DNA of 64,000 nt, from assembly GCF_025127995.1 (NCBI RefSeq), contig NZ_JAHLYP010000011.1:1-64000 (forward strand), written 5' to 3'. This stretch comes from Synechococcus sp. CS-1332. Lineage in GTDB: Bacteria > Cyanobacteriota > Cyanobacteriia > PCC-6307 > Cyanobiaceae. This document shows positions 17,109 through 25,184 of this stretch, in pieces (the first letter of the stretch is position 1; the number at the start of each line of letters is the position of its first letter). The notes below the pieces were generated by a model. It did not search any database, was not told the origin of the DNA, and was given only the letters and a program-made list of their open reading frames with translations. The position numbers were made by a program, and so were the translations under genes.

Positions 17109-18351
17109 CGTCGCTCTCCCACACATTGAGGCTGGAGCGCTGCGATTCCCGGCGCAGGTTCTTGCGGCTGCGCTTTGGATCGCTCTTGAGCAGGGCCAGC
17201 TTTTCGCTGAGCAGGTCGAGCTCCCGAGTGAGCCTCGGGGTGGCAGGCATTGCCGACAGGTCGCCGAACAGCTTGCCCAGGCTGGCGCTGGCGCTGATGA
17301 CATCCCCTCGATCCAGATCGGCGATCACTTGGCGGCGTTCCCGGTTGGCCCGCAGCAGCGCCAGCTGTTCGGCCACCGCGTCATCGGGCTCCAGCTGCTT
17401 GAGCTCCTCGCTTTCCATCACCGGCAACTGTAGGTGCTCGATCAGGCTCCGGCGGTCGCCGCTACCGGGGGCCTCCCAGGCCAGCCGCACGCTGAGGATC
17501 TCCTGATTCGGGATCCAGGCGGGCAGCTCCAGCTGCAGACCCACGTTGAGCTCCTGACCGACGCGCAGGTAGGGCAGTTGGTGGTTGCCGGCAGCGGTGG
17601 GCTTGAGGTCGTTGAGCAGATCGACCATCTCGGCGCCGTTCTTGCTGCGCACCCCGAGGCTCACGCGCCGCCCGAAGGTGCTGGCCAGCCCCTGGAGCTC
17701 GGAGGCGTAGAGGTCGGCCAGCTGGCTGGGGGTTTCGATGTGGGCGAGGGTGCCGTCCCCCGCCGCGGCCATCGCCCCCATCAGGTCCTCGTCGAAGTCA
17801 TCCCCCAAGCCGAAGGCACTGGTGCTGATGCCCCGCTGGGTCAGGCCCGCCACCTTGGCGGCGATCTGCTCCAGATTGGTGAGGCCCTCGTTGGCCTGGC
17901 CGTCGGAGAGCAGCAGCACCCGGTTCATCGCCCCGGGATCGAGGTGCTCGGCCACCTGGGTGGCCCCGGCTCGCCAGCCATCGAAAAGCGCCGTGCAGCC
18001 ACCGCTGTGGATCGTGTTGATCGCGGCGATGAAGGGCTGCGGATCGGTCACGGGCATGGAGGGCACCACCATGTTCACCTCGTCGTCAAAGCTGACGATG
18101 GCGAGGCGATCGCGGCCTGTGAGCTCGCCGGCCAGGAAGCGGGCGGCCTTGCGGGCGAAGCTGAGCTTGGTGCCGCTCATCGAGCCGGAGCGGTCGATCA
18201 CCAGGGCCAGGTTGAGCGGCGGCCGCTCGCGACGGGTGGCATCGGCGGCCGCCGGCGGCGGGATGATCGTGAGCAGCAGATCCAGGATCGAGGGGCGATC
18301 GGAGGCCACCGCCGGCCTCAGGGGCCGGAAGCGCAGGGTGGGACGGGTCAT
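17095..18351 (-). CDS. VWA-domain protein
   Basis: A 418-residue protein. A von Willebrand A domain covers residues ~40-220, with the MIDAS motif DRSGSMSG (residues ~53-60), a later T in SGGCTALFD and D in LLLSDGQANEG. The C-terminal half is strand-rich then helical (ELKQLEPDDAVAEQLALLRANRERRQV). There is no signal peptide, so it is probably cytosolic. Known: VWA domains bind partners through a metal at the MIDAS. Gene order merR - VWA - phosphatase - unknown, with overlaps at the last two junctions, indicates one transcript. Two HIP1-like octamers lie in or near the gene (18106). Confidence 0.88.
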   Translation of the reverse strand: MTRPTLRFRPLRPAVASDRPSILDLLLTIIPPPAAADATRRERPPLNLALVIDRSGSMSGTKLSFARKAARFLAGELTGRDRLAIVSFDDEVNMVVPSMPVTDPQPFIAAINTIHSGGCTALFDGWRAGATQVAEHLDPGAMNRVLLLSDGQANEGLTNLEQIAAKVAGLTQRGISTSAFGLGDDFDEDLMGAMAAAGDGTLAHIETPSQLADLYASELQGLASTFGRRVSLGVRSKNGAEMVDLLNDLKPTAAGNHQLPYLRVGQELNVGLQLELPAWIPNQEILSVRLAWEAPGSGDRRSLIEHLQLPVMESEELKQLEPDDAVAEQLALLRANRERRQVIADLDRGDVISASASLGKLFGDLSAMPATPRLTRELDLLSEKLALLKSDPKRSRKNLRRESQRSSLNVWESDDEQT

Positions 18352-18384
18352 GGTTGGGAAAAGCGGTGGGACGGGGGAACAGGT

Positions 18385-19053
18385 TCAGCGGGAGGCGTCG
18401 TCGAGCAGGACGTTGAGGCGATCGAGAAGGCGCTGGAGCCATTGCTGGCGCCGGGGGCCGGCGGGGGGAGGCAAAACGGAGTCGCGGACGTGCACTTCGA
18501 TGCCGGGGGCGAGGGTGAAACGCAGCCAGCGGCTGCCGTTGTCGCTGGAGCGGGATCCGGAGGGGGTGCGCTCGGAAAGGGAGCGGGAGGAAAGGGGTTT
18601 GTTGAGCATCCCAAGAACGGAGCCCATCGCCGCGGCTTTTCGTGCGAAGGACAGTGAACCTTCGGCCGGAGCCTCGGTGTCGTCAGCCGTGGTGGGCATG
18701 TCCCGCAGGTACTGGAGGGCCTCGTTGGCAGAGGGAGCGGAGGCCGCCGCCCCCTCGCCATCGAGCTGCTCCAGCTGCTGCTCCAGATCGGCGTCGGCCA
18801 GAACGCAGAACGGGGCAATGGCGGAGAGGCTCAGGCCGCGCCGGGCCAGGGCGCGCACCAGCACCAGTTGCAACAGGTGCCGGTGGCCGTACACCGCGCT
18901 GCGCCCCTCCTTGCCGGGGCGATCGATCAACCCCTGGGTGGCATAGAGACGCACGGTGCGCGGCGAGATCTCCTCGTCCAGCAGCTTGCCGGCGACGAGG
19001 AGGAGGTCCTCGAGGCCGTAGAGGGCGTCAGCTGGAGTGAAGACCTTGACCAT
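18385..19053 (-). CDS. MerR-family transcriptional regulator
   Basis: A 222-residue protein. An N-terminal winged helix reads EEISPRTVRLYATQGLIDRP…AVYGHRHLLQLVLVRALARRGLSL, the MerR recognition pattern. The C-terminal part is a variable effector region with a coiled segment (DADLEQQLEQLDGE) and a basic tail. No cysteine cluster for metal binding is seen. It heads the - strand run with the VWA protein (gap 33 bases) and lies just downstream of a promoter with a 19-bp dyad in its spacer, consistent with autoregulation. A decayed copy of its first part and of the same operator is at 20652-20806. Confidence 0.88.
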   Translation of the reverse strand: MVKVFTPADALYGLEDLLLVAGKLLDEEISPRTVRLYATQGLIDRPGKEGRSAVYGHRHLLQLVLVRALARRGLSLSAIAPFCVLADADLEQQLEQLDGEGAAASAPSANEALQYLRDMPTTADDTEAPAEGSLSFARKAAAMGSVLGMLNKPLSSRSLSERTPSGSRSSDNGSRWLRFTLAPGIEVHVRDSVLPPPAGPRRQQWLQRLLDRLNVLLDDASR

Positions 19054-19059
19054 CCCCTA

Positions 19060-19088
19060 ATTATCCACACTTGCAGTGCAGGTGTCAA
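19060..19088 (-). promoter_or_regulatory. Promoter and MerR-type operator of the merR gene
   Basis: On the - strand a perfect -35 box TTGACA (19083-19088) is followed after 17 bases by GATAAT (19060-19065). A 19-bp dyad, ACACCTGCA-C-TGCAAGTGT with one mismatch (19067-19085), fills the spacer, as in MerR-controlled promoters. The ATG (19053) starts only six bases after the -10 box, so the mRNA should be leaderless or nearly so. Confidence 0.75.
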
Positions 19089-19207
19089 GCGTTTAAGCTT
19101 CGTGCCCCGTTGACGGCCTCACCATCAATCACCCCTCTCCCGACCCCGCGCCCCTGCTGGAGCACCTGCAGCACCTGGCCCGGCCCCGCCACGCCCGCTG
19201 GGATCCC

Positions 19208-19963
19208 ATGGGTCTGATGGCCGTGCGCGCCTATCTCATGGAGCAGCTCGGCGCCCTGGGGCCGGTGGAGGAGCACCGCTTCCGTGAGGGCATCGATGCG
19301 GGCACCAACCTGATCCTGCGGCTCCCCGGCCAGCGCCCGGAGCTTGATCCCCTGCTGGTGGCGGCCCACTACGACGGCCCCCTGCACTCGATCGGCGCCG
19401 ACGACAACGCCTCCGGGCTGGCGGCCCTGATCGAGCTGGCCCGGCACTGGAAGGCCCACCCACCCCGGCGGCCGGTGTGGATCGTGGCCTTCGATCAGGA
19501 GGAGTGGGGCATGCTCGGCAGCACGGCCCTGGCCCTTGAGCTCAAGGCCAGCGGCCAGACGCTCAAGCTGATGGTGAGCCTGGAGATGCTCGCCTACACC
19601 GCCGCCACCCAGAGCTATCCCCATCCCGCGATGCGGGCGATCTATGGCGATCGCGGCGATTTCATCGCCGTGGTGGGCAACCTGGGCGCCGCAACGATGT
19701 TGCCTGGCCTGGCCAGCCGCATGGGTAAGCACGTGGTCACCAAGGTGCTGCCGGTGCCCGATGCCGGCCGTTCGATTCCCGATGTGCGCCTCAGCGACCA
19801 CAGCCCCTTCTGGGATGCGGGCTACGACGCGGTGATGGTGACCGACACCTCCTTCATGCGCAACCCGCACTACCACCAGATGAGCGACACGATCGACACG
19901 CTGGATCTCCCGTTTCTGGCGGCCGTCACCGAGGGGTTGAAGGCGGGGTTGGGGGTGCTGTGA
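19208..19963 (+). CDS. M28-family zinc aminopeptidase
   Basis: A 251-residue protein from ATG 19208. Metal ligands of the M28 fold are visible: H and D in AAHYDGPLHSIGADDNASG, the EE pair in FDQEEWGMLGS, D in PVPDAG and H in RLSDHSPFWDAGYDA; a late HYHQMSDTIDTLD closes the site. Known: these are di-zinc aminopeptidases. In-frame sequence upstream (LLEHLQHLARPRHARWDP, from about 19157) looks like the conserved family N-terminus but has no ATG, GTG or TTG. The true start may be a rare codon, or the 5' end was altered. No signal peptide with the present start. It is divergent from merR, and the two may share control. Confidence 0.82.
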   Translation: MGLMAVRAYLMEQLGALGPVEEHRFREGIDAGTNLILRLPGQRPELDPLLVAAHYDGPLHSIGADDNASGLAALIELARHWKAHPPRRPVWIVAFDQEEWGMLGSTALALELKASGQTLKLMVSLEMLAYTAATQSYPHPAMRAIYGDRGDFIAVVGNLGAATMLPGLASRMGKHVVTKVLPVPDAGRSIPDVRLSDHSPFWDAGYDAVMVTDTSFMRNPHYHQMSDTIDTLDLPFLAAVTEGLKAGLGVL

Positions 19964-20132
19964 GCAAGAGGTTCATATGGTCCAGGTTGCAGATCTGGGC
20001 GGAAGGCTTCACACTTCTTGGCTAGCAGTCAGTCCGGCAGCTTGCACCATTGGGATGAAAAGCGTGAAAGCAAGAAAAGTATGTGACGTGGATGAGCCGG
20101 TTACCATGGTTGGTGGCCACGGGCCTCCATGC

Positions 20133-20528
20133 TCATTGCCCTGGTTCAATCAGGGCGTTGATGGAGACCCAGCGATGGCCGCGACTCGGGTCATCGCTAA
20201 CGATCAGCACCACGGTTCCGCAAGCTGGCGTGAACTCAGGGTCGTCATCAGAAATGTCATGGGAGGCGTTGCTCTTGCGGCACTGGCTGCGCTTTTCGAT
20301 CAGGATCTCCAGCAGATCTGAGGCGGCCCATTGGGATCCATTACCGCCGCAGGGATACCGGCCAAGCAGATCAAGGATCCCCACAGCTTGAATCACAGGG
20401 ATTCGGCTGGGGTCCCAGACAAGGATGGCGTGGGGATCGACGTGATTCTGATCCCGGACCCGCTTGAACGGCCCGTCCAGCAGAGCAAGGAGCAGCTCGT
20501 CGCTGCGGTTGAGATTCTCGGAGGGCAA
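20133..20528 (-). CDS. Hypothetical protein, doubtful
   Basis: A 131-residue open frame with TTG as the only possible start. The content is protein-like (DGPFKRVRDQNHVDPHA, AVGILDLLGRYP, GTVVLIVSDDPSRGHRW) but no family is recognised. It lies between the M28 peptidase gene and the decayed merR copy, in a stretch that shows other decay, so it could be the remaining part of a larger gene. The preceding 169 bases (19964-20132) contain nothing recognisable. Confidence 0.4.
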   Translation of the reverse strand: MPSENLNRSDELLLALLDGPFKRVRDQNHVDPHAILVWDPSRIPVIQAVGILDLLGRYPCGGNGSQWAASDLLEILIEKRSQCRKSNASHDISDDDPEFTPACGTVVLIVSDDPSRGHRWVSINALIEPGQ

Positions 20529-20651
20529 TGCGGTGCTCCTGGCGGTGTATGTGCTCCAGTCCTATCAACCGAAGGCTCCAAGTGACAGTTGGCTGGTCAT
20601 CAGGTAGGCGACCCTTCACAGGCCGTCCTCAAACTGACGGATTGACAACTG

Positions 20652-20771
20652 CGGCCCTCCTTGCCAGGGCGATCGAACAACGCCTGGGTGGAATAGAGAC
20701 GCACAGTGCGCAGTGACGAGGAGGTCTTCATGGCCGTAGAGAGCATCAGCGGGGGCGGAGACTTTGACCAC
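20652..20771 (-). pseudogene. Decayed copy of the merR 5' end
   Basis: The - strand from GTG 20771 reads VVKVSAPADALYGHEDLL, matching MVKVFTPADALYGLEDLL of the intact merR. After a deletion and frame change it continues with LRTVRLYSTQALFDRPGKEG, matching the winged-helix part. The rest of the gene is absent. It carries its own copy of the merR promoter just upstream. Confidence 0.8.
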
Positions 20772-20777
20772 CGCCTA

Positions 20778-20806
20778 ATTGTCCACACTTGCAGTGCAGG
20801 TGTCAA
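20778..20806 (-). promoter_or_regulatory. Duplicate of the merR promoter/operator
   Basis: TTGACA (20801-20806), a 17-base spacer holding the same 19-bp dyad (20785-20803), and GACAAT (20778-20783). The dyad is identical to the one at 19067-19085 even though the gene behind it is decayed. The - 10 box has one change (GATAAT to GACAAT). Confidence 0.65.
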
Positions 20807-20908
20807 GCGATTGAGCTGGCTGCTCGGCCGTCTTTGGCTTTGTTGTCCACCGACCCCCCTCTAGTCCTTCGCAGGGAAACCAGCCACGATCCGGCCGCGC
20901 TGGGGAGG

Positions 20909-21469
20909 ATGGATCCCTCCGAAGACCCGTCGATGGAGCCAACACTCGAAACCCTGCCCACCTTTTATGCCGAGCGGATCGGAGGCCCCCTCCCCCTCAC
21001 CCTGTTGCCCCCCGATCAGCCGCTGCACTGGCAGGGGCAGACCCTGTTCGGCACAGCCCGGGGCACGGACCCGCCCTACCTGCTCCAGAGCACGATCGAT
21101 TCCATTCTGAGTGAGGCCCCCCTGGGCCATTTCAGCGTTGGCTTCTGGGGCCATGGCATGAACAGCCACGCCTTCTACTACCAGCGGCGCGAACCCTGGT
21201 GCAGCCTGTTCCTGCGCCTCGCCTACGGCGGCTTCTACGACGACAACGAACGGGCCGCCCGCCAGATCAGGGCCACCATGGAGTGGTTCGCCGGGTTCCT
21301 GCCGATCGTCAGCGCGCGTGCTCGCCATTGCATCGTGGTGGATTCCATGGGTGACGCCATCTTCCGGATCTGCCTGCACGACGGGAAGGTGATCGAGGGG
21401 GATGGGCCCCTGTTTGAACACGAACGCGGGCCGGCGGAGGCCCTGGGGCCCCTGCTTGCGGGGCCCTGA
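20909..21469 (+). CDS. Hypothetical soluble protein
   Basis: A 186-residue protein if started at ATG 20909 (MDPSEDPSMEP); an ATG at 20933 gives 178 residues. It has no signal peptide. Aromatic, glycine-rich patches (FSVGFWGHGMNSHAFYYQRR, LRLAYGGFYDDNE) and strands (CIVVDSMGDAIFRICLHDG) suggest a compact alpha/beta fold. I do not recognise the family. It is transcribed away from the decayed merR copy, so the retained operator may now serve this gene. It is convergent with the P-loop/WYL gene. Confidence 0.65.
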   Translation: MDPSEDPSMEPTLETLPTFYAERIGGPLPLTLLPPDQPLHWQGQTLFGTARGTDPPYLLQSTIDSILSEAPLGHFSVGFWGHGMNSHAFYYQRREPWCSLFLRLAYGGFYDDNERAARQIRATMEWFAGFLPIVSARARHCIVVDSMGDAIFRICLHDGKVIEGDGPLFEHERGPAEALGPLLAGP

Positions 21470-21489
21470 GGGGTGCCCAGGCAGGGTCT

Positions 21490-23658
21490 TCAGGGGCGCC
21501 GCAGCCGGTTGGGGAAGAAACGCACAGGGGGCTCCGCCGCCGCCGGGCCATAGGCGGCCAGGACCGCCCTGGCCCGCTCCTGGTGCTCCTCCCGCAGGGC
21601 TGCCGGCGCCTCGATGCGGACGCCGCCGGCGAAGCCCAGCAGCCAGGTACGCAGGTCCACGTCCCGCCTGAGCGTCCAGGGGGGCAGGTCGAGTTCCACA
21701 GGGTAGGGGTGGCTGTCCCCGGCGGGGTTGGGCTCCAGCCGATGGGGCGCTTTGGGATGGCGCCACCAGGTGTCGCCGGGCAGGGCTTTGGAGAAGCGGG
21801 TGTGCTCGATCGGAAAGCGCAGCACCCCCTCGCGGATGAAGGCGAAGGCCCAGTCCTCACATGAAAAGCGCAGGGTCACCAGGTGCCGGGACCTCGCCTT
21901 GGCCGAGGCGCCGGCAAGGGCCAGTTGCTCGCCAAGGTCGTCGCCGCAGTAGATGCCGCCGCTGAGGTGCAGCAGCCTCCCGGCCCGCTCCACGGCCTGC
22001 TGGTGGGCCCCGTCGCTGCGGCGGTTGCGGCTCTCACTGCGGCGCAGGGCCAGGCGATCCAACCGCTCGGTGCGGATCAGGCCGTGGGGCTGGGCGACGG
22101 AATCCTCCTCATAGAGGAGGTACCAGCCGATGGTGTGGAAGATCAGCTGCAGCGGCCAGACCCGCAGCTCCCCCACCGGGCTGTCGGGGAAGCTGGCCCC
22201 CGAGGCGTAACGCTCCAGCACCACGCGCCGGTGCTCGAGGATCGCCGTTTCGATCGCCTCCGCCTGGCGGTAGCCATGGCGATCGGCGGCGAGCGAATCC
22301 GGGCGCACCAGGGCGGCATCCACCACCGAATGGTTGGCGTAGGTGCGCACCGGCGCCGCAGCCTCCGGGCTGATCCCGCCCCAGCGCAGCCTCTCTTCCA
22401 GTTCCGCCAGCAGATCCTGGGCGGAAGGGTCCCCCAGGCGACCGGCCGCCTGGCTCACCACCCCGTGGATCTCGCGCAGACGCTGGGCCGACAGCAGCGC
22501 CGTGCCCAGGGCATAGCCGTGGCGCACGTTGTCGTTGCGCGCCCGGAAGCCGTAGGGCGTCAGCAGCTTCTCCAGGTCCTTGCGCAGGGTGGCCGCCTCC
22601 CCCGGCAGGTAGGCGCCGGGGATCTCCTCCATCGCCTGGATCAGGTGACCGGGCAGGTCGCTGCCGTCCTGGCGATCGAAGGGCTGCTGCAGCACATGAC
22701 GCAGCAGGATGAACACCCTGCGAAACACCGGGCCGTCCCCCAGGGGAGGCAGCCCCCCGTTCACGCCGCCCGGCGCGGCCACCGCCGGGGCTAGCTGGAT
22801 CGGGCCACTGACGGGCTGGGCGGCAGTGAGCCCCTGCTGCTCCAGCCAGGCCAGGTCGGCCCGCAGGGCCGCCGCCTCGCCGTAGCAGTCCCCATACAGC
22901 CGCCACAGCAGGGCCGCCGCCCGATCAGCCAGGTCGCCCTCTGGCAGCGGCGAGACGATCGCCTCCAGCTCGGCGGCGGTGACGGGATCGTTGACGGCCA
23001 GGTCTGGATAGCGGCTCAGCAGGCGCAGCAGGTGAAGCAGGCGCTCCAGATCCAGCAGGCGGGAGTAGCCATGGCGCTGCACCTGCCGCTCCCGGTTGGT
23101 GGCCGAGCGGATGCGCTGGTCGAGCCGGGCCAGCTCCTCGGCCAGCACCGGTTCCAGGGACTCGTGGTGGCTGGGCACCAGGGCCACCACGGCCGCGAAG
23201 CCCTCGGCCCGGCTGGGCCCGAAGTGCGGATCGGCCAGGGCCGCCGCCAGCTCCTTGATCACCGGCTCGGGCACCAGGCGCTGGCGGCGCTGGTTCCACT
23301 CCAGGCAGGTGGCCAGGGGGGTGAACAGCCACCAGCCGATCCACTCCACCGGAGCTGGCAACGCCAGCGCCTGGGTGAGGGCCAGCCGCCAGGGCCGCCG
23401 GGCATGGGTGGCATCGACGATCACCGGAATGCCGTCGGCCACGGCCGCCCGGATCCGCTGGTGCAGCACCTGCTCGATGGCGCTCCAGGGGCCCTGCACC
23501 GCCGCATCGCCGAACACCTCGGCGCGGATGGCGTCGGTGGAGAGCACCACCGCCTCCGGTTCACCGGGGGCGCTGAGCAGGGGCGCCAGGGCCCGGGCCA
23601 GGGTGGTCTTGCCGCTGGCCGGCGGGCCGATCAGGAGGTGGCAGCGCAATCCGGTCAT
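21490..23658 (-). CDS. P-loop kinase fused to a WYL-domain regulator
   Basis: A 722-residue protein. Residues ~1-165 form a polynucleotide-kinase-like P-loop domain: Walker A IGPPASGKTTLA, then VLSTDAIRAEVFGD and VIVDATHARRPWR. A helical middle follows (~170-300). The C-terminal ~400 residues resemble WYL-type regulators: AMEEIPGAYLPGEAATLRKDLEKLL (helix-turn-helix-like), QLIFHTIGWYLLYEED (the W-Y-L motif) and a late LLGFAGGVRIEAP. Known: WYL domains sense ligands such as nucleotides or nucleic acids, often in defence loci; the kinase-WYL fusion is unusual. The next gene starts behind it after a 5-base gap on the upstream side. Confidence 0.8.
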   Translation of the reverse strand: MTGLRCHLLIGPPASGKTTLARALAPLLSAPGEPEAVVLSTDAIRAEVFGDAAVQGPWSAIEQVLHQRIRAAVADGIPVIVDATHARRPWRLALTQALALPAPVEWIGWWLFTPLATCLEWNQRRQRLVPEPVIKELAAALADPHFGPSRAEGFAAVVALVPSHHESLEPVLAEELARLDQRIRSATNRERQVQRHGYSRLLDLERLLHLLRLLSRYPDLAVNDPVTAAELEAIVSPLPEGDLADRAAALLWRLYGDCYGEAAALRADLAWLEQQGLTAAQPVSGPIQLAPAVAAPGGVNGGLPPLGDGPVFRRVFILLRHVLQQPFDRQDGSDLPGHLIQAMEEIPGAYLPGEAATLRKDLEKLLTPYGFRARNDNVRHGYALGTALLSAQRLREIHGVVSQAAGRLGDPSAQDLLAELEERLRWGGISPEAAAPVRTYANHSVVDAALVRPDSLAADRHGYRQAEAIETAILEHRRVVLERYASGASFPDSPVGELRVWPLQLIFHTIGWYLLYEEDSVAQPHGLIRTERLDRLALRRSESRNRRSDGAHQQAVERAGRLLHLSGGIYCGDDLGEQLALAGASAKARSRHLVTLRFSCEDWAFAFIREGVLRFPIEHTRFSKALPGDTWWRHPKAPHRLEPNPAGDSHPYPVELDLPPWTLRRDVDLRTWLLGFAGGVRIEAPAALREEHQERARAVLAAYGPAAAEPPVRFFPNRLRRP

Positions 23659-23663
23659 TTCCC

Positions 23664-24443
23664 TCAGCCCACATAGGGATCCAGGAAGGTCAGCGGCCTG
23701 GCCATGGTGGCCGAGAAGCCGAGGATGCCACGGTCACGGTGGCAGTACAGGAGGGTGTCGTCGGCCTCCAGCAGATAGGTGCCGCCCCGTTGGGTGAGGA
23801 AGTCGTCGCGGGGAACGTAGGTGCGCCAGTGGCCCAGCACTTCGGCCATGTTGCGCAGCCGCACGGTGGCCAGCTCGAAGGGCCGCTGGAAGCCACTGCC
23901 GCCAGCCCGTGCGAAGAACGAGCCTTTGATCGGCGGCAGGGGGCCCGCCTGGATCGTCTCGTCGTCGGCGATGCGCTGGGGGGCGCTGCGATCACCGGTG
24001 TAGCCGCGCAGCACCTCGGCCAGGGTGCCGGGGGAACCGAGGCCGGCGCACATCAGCAACAGGTTGGGCCAGGGGCCACCCGCCTGCTTCAGCCCCTCGT
24101 AAAGCCCCAGGTCGCGGTGCAGATGGGGCTCGGAATCCACCAGCAGCCGCTCGCTGGGGAAGCCGGTGAAGGCGCAGAAGCGCTCGCGGCCCGCCGCGTC
24201 GCCGATGCCGATCGCCAGCACGGGGATGCCGGCGGCCTCCAGCTGCGGCAGCACCGGCACCAGAGCCTGGGCGTACTCGAGGCTGTCGAAGTCGCCCAGC
24301 TGGCTGAGCAGCAGCACCAGCCGCCGGCGGCCGCGGCCCATGCCCTCCACCCCCGCCAGCCGCTCCAGCAACACGGCGGGGGCTGGCGGCCGGGCGGCAG
24401 CATCGGCGGAGGCGTTCACGGGCAGGGGGCTGGTCAGGTCCAA
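23664..24443 (-). CDS. Peroxiredoxin-like (AhpC/TSA, PRXL2-type) protein lacking the catalytic cysteine
   Basis: A 259-residue protein with a thioredoxin-like core: RRLVLLLSQLGDFDSLEYAQAL, EAAGIPVLAIGIGD, FCAFTGFPSERLLVDSEP, HRDLGLYEGLK. Known: AhpC/TSA-type family members usually have a Cys or CxxC at the helix start after the first strand. Here that position reads GDFDSLEY with no cysteine, so peroxidase activity is doubtful. The C-terminus includes a positively charged, aromatic region (QRGGTYLLEADDTLLYCHRDRGILGFS). It ends five bases before the WYL gene and is probably in the same operon. Confidence 0.75.
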   Translation of the reverse strand: MDLTSPLPVNASADAAARPPAPAVLLERLAGVEGMGRGRRRLVLLLSQLGDFDSLEYAQALVPVLPQLEAAGIPVLAIGIGDAAGRERFCAFTGFPSERLLVDSEPHLHRDLGLYEGLKQAGGPWPNLLLMCAGLGSPGTLAEVLRGYTGDRSAPQRIADDETIQAGPLPPIKGSFFARAGGSGFQRPFELATVRLRNMAEVLGHWRTYVPRDDFLTQRGGTYLLEADDTLLYCHRDRGILGFSATMARPLTFLDPYVG

Positions 24444-24513
24444 CCATGCTCATCCATCGGCACCGACTGATTTATCCTTACCAGGTAATACCTCCGTCCC
24501 GAAGAGGCTTGCG

Positions 24514-24762
24514 ATGGAGTCCATGGGAACCGCCACCAGCTCGATCACCAGCAAGGGACAGGTCACCATCCCCAAGGCCCTGCGTCAGCAACTCGGTCTG
24601 GCCCGAGGCGGTCGCGTCAGTTTCCAGCTGGTGGGCGATCACATCGAGGTGCGCTCCTGCAAGCCGGAGCAGCCACTGCCGGCCAGTGGCTTCGGCCTGC
24701 TTAAGAGCCCTCGCCAACCGGTGCCAGCGGATTTCGATCCCGCCAGCTTCCTGACGCCGTGA
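24514..24762 (+). CDS. AbrB/MazE-type antitoxin
   Basis: An 82-residue protein with the swapped-hairpin AbrB pattern SITSKGQVTIPKALRQQLGL…GRVSFQLVGDHIEVR (residues 7-50) and a C-terminal toxin-binding tail (RQPVPADFDPASFLTP). The stop codon overlaps the PIN toxin start. Known: AbrB-type VapB proteins bind the operon promoter. A GAAGAGG ribosome site lies about eight bases before ATG 24514; a second ATG is four codons later. Confidence 0.9.
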   Translation: MESMGTATSSITSKGQVTIPKALRQQLGLARGGRVSFQLVGDHIEVRSCKPEQPLPASGFGLLKSPRQPVPADFDPASFLTP

Positions 24763-25184
24763 TCGGCCTCGACACCAACGTTCTGGCCCGGTACTTCGTT
24801 GAAACGAACGGGGCCGATAGCGCGACCGAACGCCAGCGCCAGGCGGCCCGGGTCCTGATCGAGTCAGGACAAGCCCTGTTCCTGCCCAAGACCGTGGCCC
24901 TGGAGCTGGAGTGGGTGCTGCGGGGGTACTACGGCTTCGCGGCCGAGCAGGTGCTGACGGTGTTTGACCACCTCCTGGCCCACTCCTGCCTCACCACGGA
25001 AGATCGCCCAGCCCTGGAGCAGGCCGTCGCTGGGCTGCGCGCCGGGCTCGACTTCGCCGATGCCCTGCACCACGCCAGTTGCCGTGGCTGCGAGTCGCTC
25101 GCCTCCTTCGACGACCGTGGCTTCGCCCAGCGCATCCGACGCCTCAACCTCGCTCCCCGCGTCGTCATCCCCAAGGCCCCTTAA
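24759..25184 (+). CDS. vapC: PIN-domain ribonuclease toxin (VapC type)
   Basis: A 141-residue protein starting with GTG 24759 (MIGLDTNVLARYFV), overlapping the antitoxin stop by four bases. PIN acidic residues are visible: D5 in LDTN, E in VALELEWVLR, D in GLDFADALHHA and D in LASFDDRGF. Known: VapC toxins are site-specific RNases that block translation. It is intact and complete with its antitoxin. Its 3' end overlaps the convergent photolyase-like gene by four bases. Confidence 0.92.
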   Translation: MIGLDTNVLARYFVETNGADSATERQRQAARVLIESGQALFLPKTVALELEWVLRGYYGFAAEQVLTVFDHLLAHSCLTTEDRPALEQAVAGLRAGLDFADALHHASCRGCESLASFDDRGFAQRIRRLNLAPRVVIPKAP

